Origin: Thermodesulfovibrionales bacterium
GTDB lineage: Bacteria > Nitrospirota > Thermodesulfovibrionia > Thermodesulfovibrionales > SM23-35
NCBI GenBank assembly: GCA_022013235.1
Contig: JAKLQR010000187.1
Coordinates: 1-6,342, forward strand
DNA: 6,342 nt
Reading direction: 5' to 3'
The notes under the pieces are model-generated. The model saw only the letters and a list, made by a program, of their open reading frames with translations, made no database searches and was not told the origin of the DNA. This document shows positions 1 to 6,147 of the stretch, one piece after another. Made by a program: the position numbers and the translations under genes. The first letter of the stretch is position 1, and each line of letters starts with the position of its first letter.

Positions 1-2
1 AA

Positions 3-1061
3 GCAGGAAACTTCCAGCAGGCAAAAGATATCTGCACGGAAATAGGAAAAGAACAGCCCGACAGGGAAGAAATATGTTTTCTGCTTGGAATTGTGCACGC
101 CCAACTTGGGGAATATGATCTCGCGATACAGTACTTGGAACGGTCTCTTCAATTGAATGCCAGGAACGCCGATGCATACCTTGCAATGGGGGCAGCGTAT
201 CAGAAAAAGGGGCTGTATGACGAAGCGGTAAATTTTTATCGAAAAGCTCTCAGTATCGATCCTGATTTTGCTGAGGCATATGAAAATATGGGTGATATCT
301 TTCGGGGAAAAAAGCAGTTTGATGAAGCGGTAACCTGTTTTAAGAAAGCCATCCAATATTTTCCGCATTCAGCCGAAATACACTGCAGCCTGGGGAGTAT
401 TTTCAGAGAAAAAAGACAGTATGATCTGGCCACTTTCTATTATCGGACAGCGTTACAGCATAATCCGGATTGTGCGGAAGCATACAGGAATCTCGGGATT
501 ATTTATCATGAGCAAAGACGGTTGGATGAAGCGATACGATATTATCAGAAGGCACTGGAGTTGAGCCCGGACCTTGTTGGTGCACAGATGGATCTCGGAG
601 ACGCCTTGCATGAAAAGAGACAGATTAACGAGGCAGTTGCTTATTCTCAGTGCAGGGCAGAAGTTGCTCTCAGACTGGGATTTCTGAAAGTCGAAATGAT
701 GATCAACGCAGTGATTAATCAATTCTATTTCAGAACCTTGAATGTCCAATTCTATCCCGATATGCTCGATGAGGGGACCTGTACTTCCGGTACCAAACGG
801 AGAATCCTGGAAAATATTCTCAATGACATAAAAAAGATCGAGGATATTGATAAATTTTTCCATGATCTTGACCGCCTGAACGAAATCTGGAAATATTATG
901 AGAACCGCCATTCAGATATCATGCTTTCCCATAATGAAACTCGTGCTGTGCCAAACTATACAAGCACTGGTCGCGTCCCTCCGTTTGAGAGATTGCACCG
1001 TGAATTTATGGGAATAGCCGCACACATCGAAACTCAGCTTGTGAAAGTTCTGAACTCATAG
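3..1061 (+). CDS. TPR-repeat protein, 5' end outside window
   Basis: The reading frame is open from the first bases of the window to the TAG at 1059-1061, giving 352 residues with no start visible. The GTG at 93 is only an internal valine, because TPR sequence continues upstream of it. Numbering from base 3, residues 1-20 are the end of one tetratricopeptide repeat. Five regular 34-residue TPRs follow at 21-54, 55-88, 89-122, 123-156 and 157-190, with the typical pattern (A/L..G..Y...G.YDEA...Y.KAL..DP). A degenerate seventh unit lies at about 191-224. TPR arrays form superhelical protein-binding scaffolds, so a partner-binding or assembly role is likely, but nothing here names the partner. 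Residues 225-352 are a non-TPR, probably helical tail that I do not recognise. There is no transmembrane segment in the visible part; a signal peptide, anchor or catalytic domain could sit upstream. It lies 72 bases before rsmA on the same strand. The TPR assignment is secure; the function is unknown. Confidence 0.9.
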   Translation, partial: AGNFQQAKDICTEIGKEQPDREEICFLLGIVHAQLGEYDLAIQYLERSLQLNARNADAYLAMGAAYQKKGLYDEAVNFYRKALSIDPDFAEAYENMGDIFRGKKQFDEAVTCFKKAIQYFPHSAEIHCSLGSIFREKRQYDLATFYYRTALQHNPDCAEAYRNLGIIYHEQRRLDEAIRYYQKALELSPDLVGAQMDLGDALHEKRQINEAVAYSQCRAEVALRLGFLKVEMMINAVINQFYFRTLNVQFYPDMLDEGTCTSGTKRRILENILNDIKKIEDIDKFFHDLDRLNEIWKYYENRHSDIMLSHNETRAVPNYTSTGRVPPFERLHREFMGIAAHIETQLVKVLNS

Positions 1062-1090
1062 GGGCATTCGGCAAGACGGAGCAAGAATAC

Positions 1091-1132
1091 ATGATCGGGA
1101 CCGCTTGTAACTATACGGGAATAGTCTCTTAG
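1091..1132 (+). CDS. Possible 13-residue leader ORF upstream of rsmA
   Basis: An ATG at 1091 opens a 13-codon frame (MIGTACNYTGIVS) that stops with TAG at 1130-1132, one base before the rsmA ATG. A GGAG at 1078-1081, within ACGGAG, sits nine bases before this ATG. By contrast, the nearest purine-rich stretch to the rsmA start (GGGA, 1117-1120) is 13 bases away, which is too far for a normal ribosome binding site. A ribosome ending the leader could restart on rsmA (translational coupling). This is inference from spacing only; an ORF this short can arise by chance. Confidence 0.25.
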   Translation: MIGTACNYTGIVS

Positions 1133-1133
1133 C

Positions 1134-1979
1134 ATGGCAAAAAAACGGTTAGGACAGCATTTTCTCTCTGATCCTTCAATTCTGAAAAGGATTGTGGGGA
1201 CAGCGAGGCTTGAACCAGAAGACCTCGTCGTGGAGATCGGTCCCGGACCGGGCAGACTTACCCGGATACTTGCCGGAGCAGTGAGGAGGGTAATTGCCAT
1301 CGAACTCGATGAGGCCTTATATAGGGCATTACGGGATGAGTATGCTCAGGAGGAAAATGTCGAAGTCGTATATGGGGATGCGCTTGAATATCCGTACGAA
1401 GACCTCCCCGAATTCAAGGTCGTTGCGAATATCCCATACTATATTACGACACCGATCATCTTCAGGCTTCTTGAAAAAAAATCAGCACACCTGAATATGC
1501 TCAAGGGGGTTCAGGGAATTCCTCCTCTGGAAAAAGAGGGAATGCCGGATTTTCGGACAAACAGACTCAAGTCCATGACCCTTACCATCCAGAAAGAAGT
1601 TGCCGAGAGAATTGTCGCCAGGCCCGGCGGCAAAGATTACGGAGTGCTTTCGATCATGGTCCAATACCTGGGAGACCCCGAATTGAAGTTTATTATTCCC
1701 AAACAGGCATTCAGACCTGTTCCCAAAGTGGATTCTGCGGTCATATATATCAGAATACGTGAACATCCTGCGGTGAATGTCCGGGACGAAGAGCAGTTCT
1801 TCAGAATTGTCAGGACCGCTTTTTCACAGAGGAGAAAGATGCTCTCCAATTCTCTGAAAAGTTTTGGGGGAGATGTGAAGGAATGGCTCGACAGAGCGGA
1901 AATCGAAGGGGTCAGGAGACCCGAGACATTAAGCATCGGGGATTTTGTCCGGCTTGCGGATACCTTTGAAATATCATGA
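1134..1979 (+). CDS. rsmA: 16S rRNA (adenine1518-N6/adenine1519-N6)-dimethyltransferase RsmA/KsgA
   Basis: RsmA transfers four methyl groups from S-adenosylmethionine to the two adjacent adenines near the 3' end of 16S rRNA, a late step in 30S maturation. The 281-residue protein begins with the family's typical MAKKRLGQHFLSD. The ATG at 1134 is the only start, since an in-frame TAG lies at 1122-1124. Visible motifs are the SAM-binding EIGPGPG (34-40), the acidic residue after strand 2 (E57 in IELDE), GDAL (81-84) and the catalytic NIPY (99-102). QKEVAERI (153-160) and the C-terminal AFRPVPKVDSAV and FSQRRKMLSNSL follow. All key residues are present, so it should be active. The oddity is an extra stretch of about 24 residues between FRLLE (110-114) and SMTLTIQKEVA, containing GIPPLEKEGMPDF at 128-140; the frame is intact through it. 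No good Shine-Dalgarno is seen, and the gene may be coupled to a short leader ORF. Its stop overlaps that of the convergent ftsH. Confidence 0.96.
   Translation: MAKKRLGQHFLSDPSILKRIVGTARLEPEDLVVEIGPGPGRLTRILAGAVRRVIAIELDEALYRALRDEYAQEENVEVVYGDALEYPYEDLPEFKVVANIPYYITTPIIFRLLEKKSAHLNMLKGVQGIPPLEKEGMPDFRTNRLKSMTLTIQKEVAERIVARPGGKDYGVLSIMVQYLGDPELKFIIPKQAFRPVPKVDSAVIYIRIREHPAVNVRDEEQFFRIVRTAFSQRRKMLSNSLKSFGGDVKEWLDRAEIEGVRRPETLSIGDFVRLADTFEIS
1482..1565 (+). repeat. Degenerate palindromic insert inside rsmA
   Basis: This stretch encodes the extra residues (about 117-144) of RsmA. Its core, 1518-1542, is an imperfect inverted repeat: an outer ATTC...GAAT and an inner CCTCT (1524-1528) / AGAGG (1535-1539). 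In frame it gives IPPLEKEGMPDF. This resembles the 'PPL.KGG..DF' peptides produced when short C-rich/G-rich intergenic palindromes sit within genes. That resemblance is from memory of such repeats, not a search. The boundaries are approximate, set by where alignment with ordinary KsgA proteins breaks. Confidence 0.45.
1974..1979. other. Shared stop hexamer TCATGA of convergent rsmA and ftsH
   Basis: The palindrome TCATGA carries the TGA of rsmA on the + strand (1977-1979) and the TGA of ftsH on the - strand (1974-1976). The two coding regions overlap by six bases. No hairpin with a T-tract is visible close to the junction on either strand. Confidence 0.95.
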
Positions 1980-3860
1980 ATTTTTCGATTCCTGTATTAT
2001 CTTCTCTATAGCCGTTTTTTCGAGGACTTCTTCTTTTATGAGGGCGTTTGCCAGGGCGTCAAGGACATTCCTTTCCTGTGAGAGTATCTCCTGTGCCTTT
2101 TTCTCCGCATCGATGATGAGTTCCCTGATCTCCTGATCCATAAGCCAGGCCATTTCTTCACTGTACCGTTTCGGTTGGGCCAGCTCTCTGCCGAGAAAAG
2201 GATGCTCTTCGCCTCTCCCCAGATTGACCGGACCGACCTTGTCGCTCATTCCCCACTGGGCCACCATCTTCTCGGCCAGGGCGGTTGCTTCCTTGAGGTC
2301 GTTCTGTGCGCCGCTGCTCATATCATTGAATACAATCTGCTCGGCGACCCTTCCGGCAAGTCCGACACTCAGCCGGTTCATCAGGTACTTTTTCGGATAA
2401 TAGTGCCTGTCTTCCTGCGGGAGGAGCTGCGTTACTCCCATGGCCATCCCCCTCGGTATGATACTTACCTTATGAATCGGGTCCGTGCCCGGCAGGTTCC
2501 ATGCAACCAGGGCATGGCCTGCCTCGTGATATGCAGTGATCCGTTTCTCGGACTCGCTTATGGTTTCCTCCCTCACCGCACCCATGAGGCTCACATCGCG
2601 CGCCTCCTCAAAGTCGCTCATCTCTATCTTTTCCTTGCCCTTTCTCACGGCTATGAGCGCGGCTTCATTCGCAATATTTTCGAGATCAGCTCCGGTCATT
2701 CCGGGCGTGCCCCGTGCGATCTTTTCAAAATCCAGACCCTCTGCAACGATTTTCCCCCGGGTATGCACTTCGAGGATCGCCTTGCGTTCTTTCAATCCCG
2801 GCCTGTCGATAACGATATGCCTGTCAAACCGTCCCGGCCTGAGAAGCGCGGGGTCAAGCACATCCGGTCTGTTGGTTGCCGCAAGAACGATCACTTCTTC
2901 ATGGGACTCGAACCCGTCCATTTCACTCAGGAGCTGGTTGAGGGTCTGCTCGCGTTCATCATGACCGCCTCCAAAGCCTGCGCCGCGCGTTCTGCCTACT
3001 GCATCTATTTCGTCAATAAAGATAATACTCGGCTGGGACTCCTTCGCTTTCTTGAACATATCCCGTACCCGTGAGGCGCCGACCCCGACAAACATCTCGA
3101 TGAATTCCGATGCGCTGATACTGTAAAAGGGCACGCCTGCCTCACCTGCCGTGGCCCGGGCAAGCAGGGTCTTCCCAGTCCCGGGAGGTCCGACCAGAAG
3201 CACCCCCTTGGGAATTTTTGCACCGAGCTTTTTGAATCTGGCAGGGTCTTTCAGAAATTCGACCGTCTCCATGAGTTCTTTTTTTACATTTTCCATCCCT
3301 GCCACATCTTTGAACGTGATGTCGATCTTTTTTGCATCAAAAAGCTTTGCTTTGCTTGCACCAAACGTGAACAGACCGCCTGCGCCTCCCTGTATCTGCT
3401 GCGCCCGTTTCATAATCAGAATCCACACTCCTATAATCAGTACCCACGGTAAAACTCCGATGAGGAGCTGCCAGAGGAAGGATCCCCTTTCCGAAGGTTC
3501 GACGGAAATCGCCACGTTCTTTTCACGGAGTTGTGCGAGCAGGCCTTCCCCCTGAAAAGAGGGGAGGAACGTCTGGAATTTTTTTGCTGAAACCGGTGCT
3601 TTTTCACCGGGAAGATGGAGAAAGATTTCCTTTGTAAATTCGCCGCTTACCTGCAGCTCTCTTATTAACACGGATTGTACGTTCCCGTCCTGGAGCTGCT
3701 GCAGGAATTGACTGTAGCTGATCGTGTGCAGGTCGGACCTGCCTGTTGCATAAAATTGGCCCCATAAATAGAAAAAGAGAAGGAGGACAAAAGCTGCGAT
3801 GATCACCCTCCACTGGGGGTTTTTCATCTTGTCCGCTATGGTGGGTTTTTCCTCAGACAT
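1974..3860 (-). CDS. ftsH: ATP-dependent zinc metalloprotease FtsH
   Basis: FtsH is a hexameric inner-membrane AAA+ protease that pulls out and degrades misassembled membrane proteins and some short-lived cytosolic regulators. The 628-residue length is normal. Residues 1-18 are cytosolic, and TM1 spans about 19-38. A periplasmic domain covers about 39-126, and TM2 (129-150) leads into the cytosolic part. The AAA module has Walker A GPPGTGKT (224-231), pore-loop FVGV (257-260), Walker B IIFIDEID (279-286), and the second region of homology ATNRPDVLDPALLRPGRFDR (328-347) with arginine fingers R341 and R344. The protease domain has the zinc site HEAGH (445-449) with D521 as likely third ligand. 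Nothing essential is missing. The ATG at 3860 is the only start, because an in-frame stop lies 18 bases upstream; no clear Shine-Dalgarno precedes it. Its 3' end overlaps rsmA tail to tail by six bases. It is divergent from the YtxH-like gene. No CIRCE element or obvious heat-shock promoter is visible. Confidence 0.98.
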   Translation of the reverse strand: MSEEKPTIADKMKNPQWRVIIAAFVLLLFFYLWGQFYATGRSDLHTISYSQFLQQLQDGNVQSVLIRELQVSGEFTKEIFLHLPGEKAPVSAKKFQTFLPSFQGEGLLAQLREKNVAISVEPSERGSFLWQLLIGVLPWVLIIGVWILIMKRAQQIQGGAGGLFTFGASKAKLFDAKKIDITFKDVAGMENVKKELMETVEFLKDPARFKKLGAKIPKGVLLVGPPGTGKTLLARATAGEAGVPFYSISASEFIEMFVGVGASRVRDMFKKAKESQPSIIFIDEIDAVGRTRGAGFGGGHDEREQTLNQLLSEMDGFESHEEVIVLAATNRPDVLDPALLRPGRFDRHIVIDRPGLKERKAILEVHTRGKIVAEGLDFEKIARGTPGMTGADLENIANEAALIAVRKGKEKIEMSDFEEARDVSLMGAVREETISESEKRITAYHEAGHALVAWNLPGTDPIHKVSIIPRGMAMGVTQLLPQEDRHYYPKKYLMNRLSVGLAGRVAEQIVFNDMSSGAQNDLKEATALAEKMVAQWGMSDKVGPVNLGRGEEHPFLGRELAQPKRYSEEMAWLMDQEIRELIIDAEKKAQEILSQERNVLDALANALIKEEVLEKTAIEKIIQESKNS

Positions 3861-3936
3861 TCTTACATTGTAACGGAATCAAGGCAAAAAACATAGCGGG
3901 AAGCCACGGAGGAATACAGGGAATATATGCAAAAAG
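3861..3936. promoter_or_regulatory. Divergent intergenic region upstream of ftsH
   Basis: This part of the 136-base ftsH/YtxH spacer must hold the ftsH promoter. Two minus-strand -10 candidates are visible. TATATT (bases 3922-3927) would give a leader of about 55 bases. TACAAT (bases 3867-3872) is only six bases from the ATG and would give an almost leaderless mRNA. Neither has a good -35 hexamer at 16-18 bases, so the true promoter is undecided. Confidence 0.35.
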
Positions 3937-3965
3937 TTGACTCTATTGTGGCAACCTGTTAAAGT
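3937..3965 (+). promoter_or_regulatory. Sigma70-type promoter for the YtxH-like gene
   Basis: TTGACT (3937-3942, five of six matches to TTGACA) is followed by exactly 17 bases and TAAAGT (3960-3965, four of six to TATAAT). Transcription would start near 3972, leaving a leader of about 25 bases before the ATG at 3997. Confidence 0.6.
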
Positions 3966-3984
3966 TTTAGTAATACCCGTCACG

Positions 3985-3991
3985 AAAGGAG
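3985..3991 (+). promoter_or_regulatory. Ribosome binding site deciding the YtxH-like start
   Basis: AAAGGAG lies five bases before the ATG at 3997. It selects that codon over the in-frame TTG at 3937, which is itself part of the -35 element and so cannot lie in the transcript from this promoter. Confidence 0.85.
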
Positions 3992-3996
3992 ACGCC

Positions 3997-4338
3997 ATGG
4001 ACGATGACTATAAGAAGATAGCCGCAGCATTTTTAGTGGGCGGTGCCGTCGGAGCCTTGTTTGCACTTCTCTATGCCCCGAAGTCCGGAAGAGAGACGAG
4101 GAAGGATATTGCAAGGACAGCACGGAAGATAAAGAAGGAAACGGTCCATTTAGTCGAAGATACAATCGACAGCGTGAACGATTTCACTGTAGATGTGAAG
4201 GACAAGGTTTCGGAGCTTATAGACCAAGGCGTGGAGCTCTCCAGTGGCGCAAAGAAAGAGGTTATCAGAAACCTTGATCACGGTCAGAAAGTTATTGAAA
4301 AACAAAAGAAAAGAATCATTGAAGCCCTCGGGCTTTAA
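3997..4338 (+). CDS. YtxH-like small membrane protein
   Basis: The 113-residue protein starts with a short acidic head (MDDDYKK). A glycine- and alanine-rich hydrophobic segment follows at about 8-27 (IAAAFLVGGAVGALFALLYA), then the family signature APKSGRETRKDI (27-38). The rest, about 39-113, is highly charged and predicted to be one long amphipathic helix or coiled coil rich in K, E and D. This order is typical of the YtxH family (general-stress-like proteins such as B. subtilis YtxH), whose biochemical role is not established. The protein is likely anchored in the inner membrane by the single N-terminal segment. The start at 3997 is supported by the AAAGGAG site. The gene has its own promoter and a strong terminator, so it is probably transcribed alone. 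Family assignment is good; function unknown. Confidence 0.88.
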   Translation: MDDDYKKIAAAFLVGGAVGALFALLYAPKSGRETRKDIARTARKIKKETVHLVEDTIDSVNDFTVDVKDKVSELIDQGVELSSGAKKEVIRNLDHGQKVIEKQKKRIIEALGL

Positions 4339-4364
4339 GACCAGCCGGTAGTATTTTTTTCAGA

Positions 4365-4404
4365 GGCAGAGGGAAATACCCCAGTATTTCCCTCTGCCGT
4401 TTTT
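4365..4404 (+). terminator. Strong intrinsic terminator after the YtxH-like gene
   Basis: GGCAGAGGGAAATAC (4365-4379) pairs perfectly over 15 bases with GTATTTCCCTCTGCC (4384-4398) across the loop CCCA. G and a T-run (4400-4404) follow. It begins 26 bases after the stop. There is no T-run on the opposite strand, so it should act on + strand transcripts only. It isolates this gene from the next one. Confidence 0.92.
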
Positions 4405-4407
4405 CTT

Positions 4408-4424
4408 GCTGCAAACCCTGCAGC
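4408..4424 (+). promoter_or_regulatory. Short inverted repeat upstream of the ETF-QO gene
   Basis: GCTGCA (4408-4413) and TGCAGC (4419-4424) form a perfect 6-base inverted repeat around AACCC, in the 51 bases between the terminator and the ETF-QO start. It could be a repressor half-site pair or a small hairpin. A very weak promoter candidate overlaps it (TTGCTG at 4406, AAATAA at 4431, spacer 19). The match is short enough to be chance. Confidence 0.2.
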
Positions 4425-4441
4425 CGCATCAAATAACAGGG

Positions 4442-4447
4442 AAGGGG
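4442..4447 (+). promoter_or_regulatory. Ribosome binding site of the ETF-QO gene
   Basis: AAGGGG sits eight bases before the ATG at 4456 and supports that start. Confidence 0.7.
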
Positions 4448-4455
4448 AATAACCT

Positions 4456-6120
4456 ATGGAACGTGAAGTTATAGAATTCGATGTAGTCTTTGCCGGCGGC
4501 GGTCCTGCCAATTTAAGCAGTGCAATTCATCTCACGAACCTGGTCCGGAAGCATAATGAGGAGATTGAGAACGGGACACTGCAGGGAGAGAAAATCGATA
4601 TCGAAGACAAAATTGCGGTGCTCGAAAAAGGCGCGTCTTTCGGCGCGCATAACATTTCCGGAGCAGTGTTCATCCCTGACGTGCTTTCGGAACTATTGCC
4701 TGACCATAAGCAGCTTGGCTGCCCCATTGACGCAGAGGTGGACAAGGAATCAATATATTTTTTAACCACGAAGGGGAATATCAGAATCCCTTTTACTCCG
4801 CAAGTCCTGAATAATCACGGCAATTATCTGCTTTCTCTCTCCAGATTTGTCGGCTGGCTTGCTCAAATTGCGGAAAAGAACAAAGTGATGCTGCTTGAGG
4901 GAACTGCCGCAGTCGAAATTCTCTATGAAGGCACAAAAGTGACCGGCGTCCGGACGGACGATAAACGTCTTCAGGAGAATGGCGAATATGAGACTCCCGG
5001 TTATATTCTGAACTCAAAGGTCATTGTGTTGGGAGAGGGGAGCAACGGTACTTTGCGGAAAAACATCGTTGAAAAACTGCATCTCGATCAGGGCAGGGCT
5101 CCTTCCCTCTATGAACTCGGCGTAAAGGAGATCTATGAACTGAAGAGCAATCCTCTCAAAAAGGGGGAATGTATCCATACGCTCGGATATCCTTTCCGGA
5201 AAGGACTTTCCGGCGGCGGATTTGTCTATTGCATTTCCGAGACCCAGGTTGTCATCGGGCTTATCGCCCATCTCAGTTCCGAAGACCCGCAGTTCGACCC
5301 TCACAAGGAACTTCAAAAATACAAACAGCATCCCCTGATTTTTGATATTATCAAGGACGGAAAACCCACACATTACGGCGCCCGGACGCTTCCCTGCGGC
5401 GGGTATTTCTCCATCCCAAAACTTACCTCCGACGGCGTGATGATAACCGGAGACTCCGCGAACCTTGTCGATTCACAGAAGCTGAAGGGGCTCCATACCT
5501 CCATAAAATCGGGAATGCTTGCGGCTGAAGTCCTCTTTGAAGCGTTCAGAACGAATGATTTCTCGGCAAACCAGCTGGCAAAGTATGAAGAGAAACTGAA
5601 AAACAGCTGGATCTACTCCGATCTCAGGAAGGGCCGCAATTTCACTCCTGCGGTTGCCATGGGAGTGCCTTTCCCCGGCGGACTGCTCCTGGGATTTCAG
5701 ATGGTTACCGGCGGGGCCACCCCCATCGGAGACCTGAAAACAAAACCCGATTACTCGACAACCCGGGATATAAAACATTTTTACGGCAGCAGCTCACCCG
5801 AACCGTTGCCGAGGGCGGATGACAGAATTATTGTGAGCAAATTAACGGATGTCTATTTCTCCGGCACCTCGCATGACGAGAAACAAAAAAGCCATATCCG
5901 GTTGAGAGACGATGCGAAATGCAAAAAATGTATCGCAGAGTATAACGCGTCCTGCACGGCGTTCTGCCCCGCGGGAGTTTATGAACTGGAAGGTGACAAA
6001 ATAAGAGTGAACTTCAGCAACTGCCTGCACTGCAAGACCTGTGACCTGAAATGTCCTTTTGAGAATATCATATGGGACCTTCCGGAGGGCGGCGGCGGGC
6101 CGAAGTATACCCTGCAGTAA
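4456..6120 (+). CDS. Electron-transfer flavoprotein:quinone oxidoreductase with FixX-like two-cluster C-terminus
   Basis: ETF-QO takes electrons from reduced electron-transfer flavoprotein and passes them to membrane quinone, linking acyl-CoA and related dehydrogenases to respiration. The 554-residue protein opens with an FAD-binding fold: DVVFAGGGPANL (9-20), then EKGASFGAHNISGA (57-70). The family blocks NNHGNYLLSLSRFVGWL (119-135), GEGSNG (193-198), YGARTLPCGGYFSIPKL (307-323) and KGLHTSIKSGMLAAE (344-358) follow. The C-terminal ferredoxin domain has cysteines 489, 492, 500, 504 and 523, 526, 529, 533, and ends PEGGGGPKY as in family members. The human enzyme keeps only the equivalents of 504, 523, 526 and 529 and binds one [4Fe-4S] cluster; here all eight are present, as in FixX, suggesting two. 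The third glycine of GxGxxG is N19. It is probably a monotopic inner-membrane protein facing the cytosol. No etfAB genes are in the window. It appears to be transcribed alone, bounded by terminators. Confidence 0.95.
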   Translation: MEREVIEFDVVFAGGGPANLSSAIHLTNLVRKHNEEIENGTLQGEKIDIEDKIAVLEKGASFGAHNISGAVFIPDVLSELLPDHKQLGCPIDAEVDKESIYFLTTKGNIRIPFTPQVLNNHGNYLLSLSRFVGWLAQIAEKNKVMLLEGTAAVEILYEGTKVTGVRTDDKRLQENGEYETPGYILNSKVIVLGEGSNGTLRKNIVEKLHLDQGRAPSLYELGVKEIYELKSNPLKKGECIHTLGYPFRKGLSGGGFVYCISETQVVIGLIAHLSSEDPQFDPHKELQKYKQHPLIFDIIKDGKPTHYGARTLPCGGYFSIPKLTSDGVMITGDSANLVDSQKLKGLHTSIKSGMLAAEVLFEAFRTNDFSANQLAKYEEKLKNSWIYSDLRKGRNFTPAVAMGVPFPGGLLLGFQMVTGGATPIGDLKTKPDYSTTRDIKHFYGSSSPEPLPRADDRIIVSKLTDVYFSGTSHDEKQKSHIRLRDDAKCKKCIAEYNASCTAFCPAGVYELEGDKIRVNFSNCLHCKTCDLKCPFENIIWDLPEGGGGPKYTLQ

Positions 6121-6126
6121 GAGTAT

Positions 6127-6147
6127 AAAGGGGACGTCCCCTTTTTT
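6127..6147 (+). terminator. Intrinsic terminator after the ETF-QO gene
   Basis: AAAGGGGAC/GTCCCCTTT is a perfect 18-base palindrome (6127-6144) running into six T residues (6142-6147), six bases after the stop. As RNA it gives a seven-pair stem with an ACGT loop. The same GGGGACGTCCCC core recurs as an intergenic repeat in some bacterial genomes (general recollection), so it may be a repeat serving as a terminator. Confidence 0.75.

Noticed and set aside
93..95. GTG as the true start of the TPR protein
   Set aside because: The frame is open to the left edge, and the upstream residues complete a TPR unit and the end of a previous one.
453..911. A 152-codon minus-strand frame opposite the TPR gene
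   Set aside because: It is the antisense shadow of clear TPR repeats, with no start context or family resemblance.
2175..3074. A 299-codon open frame on the + strand
   Set aside because: It lies wholly antisense to the AAA and protease domains of ftsH, whose codon pattern leaves the opposite strand open. The translation has no recognisable domain.
3937..3996. Longer YtxH-like protein starting at the TTG at 3937
   Set aside because: That TTG is the start of the -35 hexamer, and the extra 20 residues are unlike the family. The ATG at 3997 has a strong ribosome site.
4322..4335. AAGCCC-TC-GGGCTT palindrome at the end of the YtxH-like gene as a terminator
   Set aside because: The loop is only two bases and no T-run follows directly. 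The 15-base stem at 4365-4398 is the convincing terminator.
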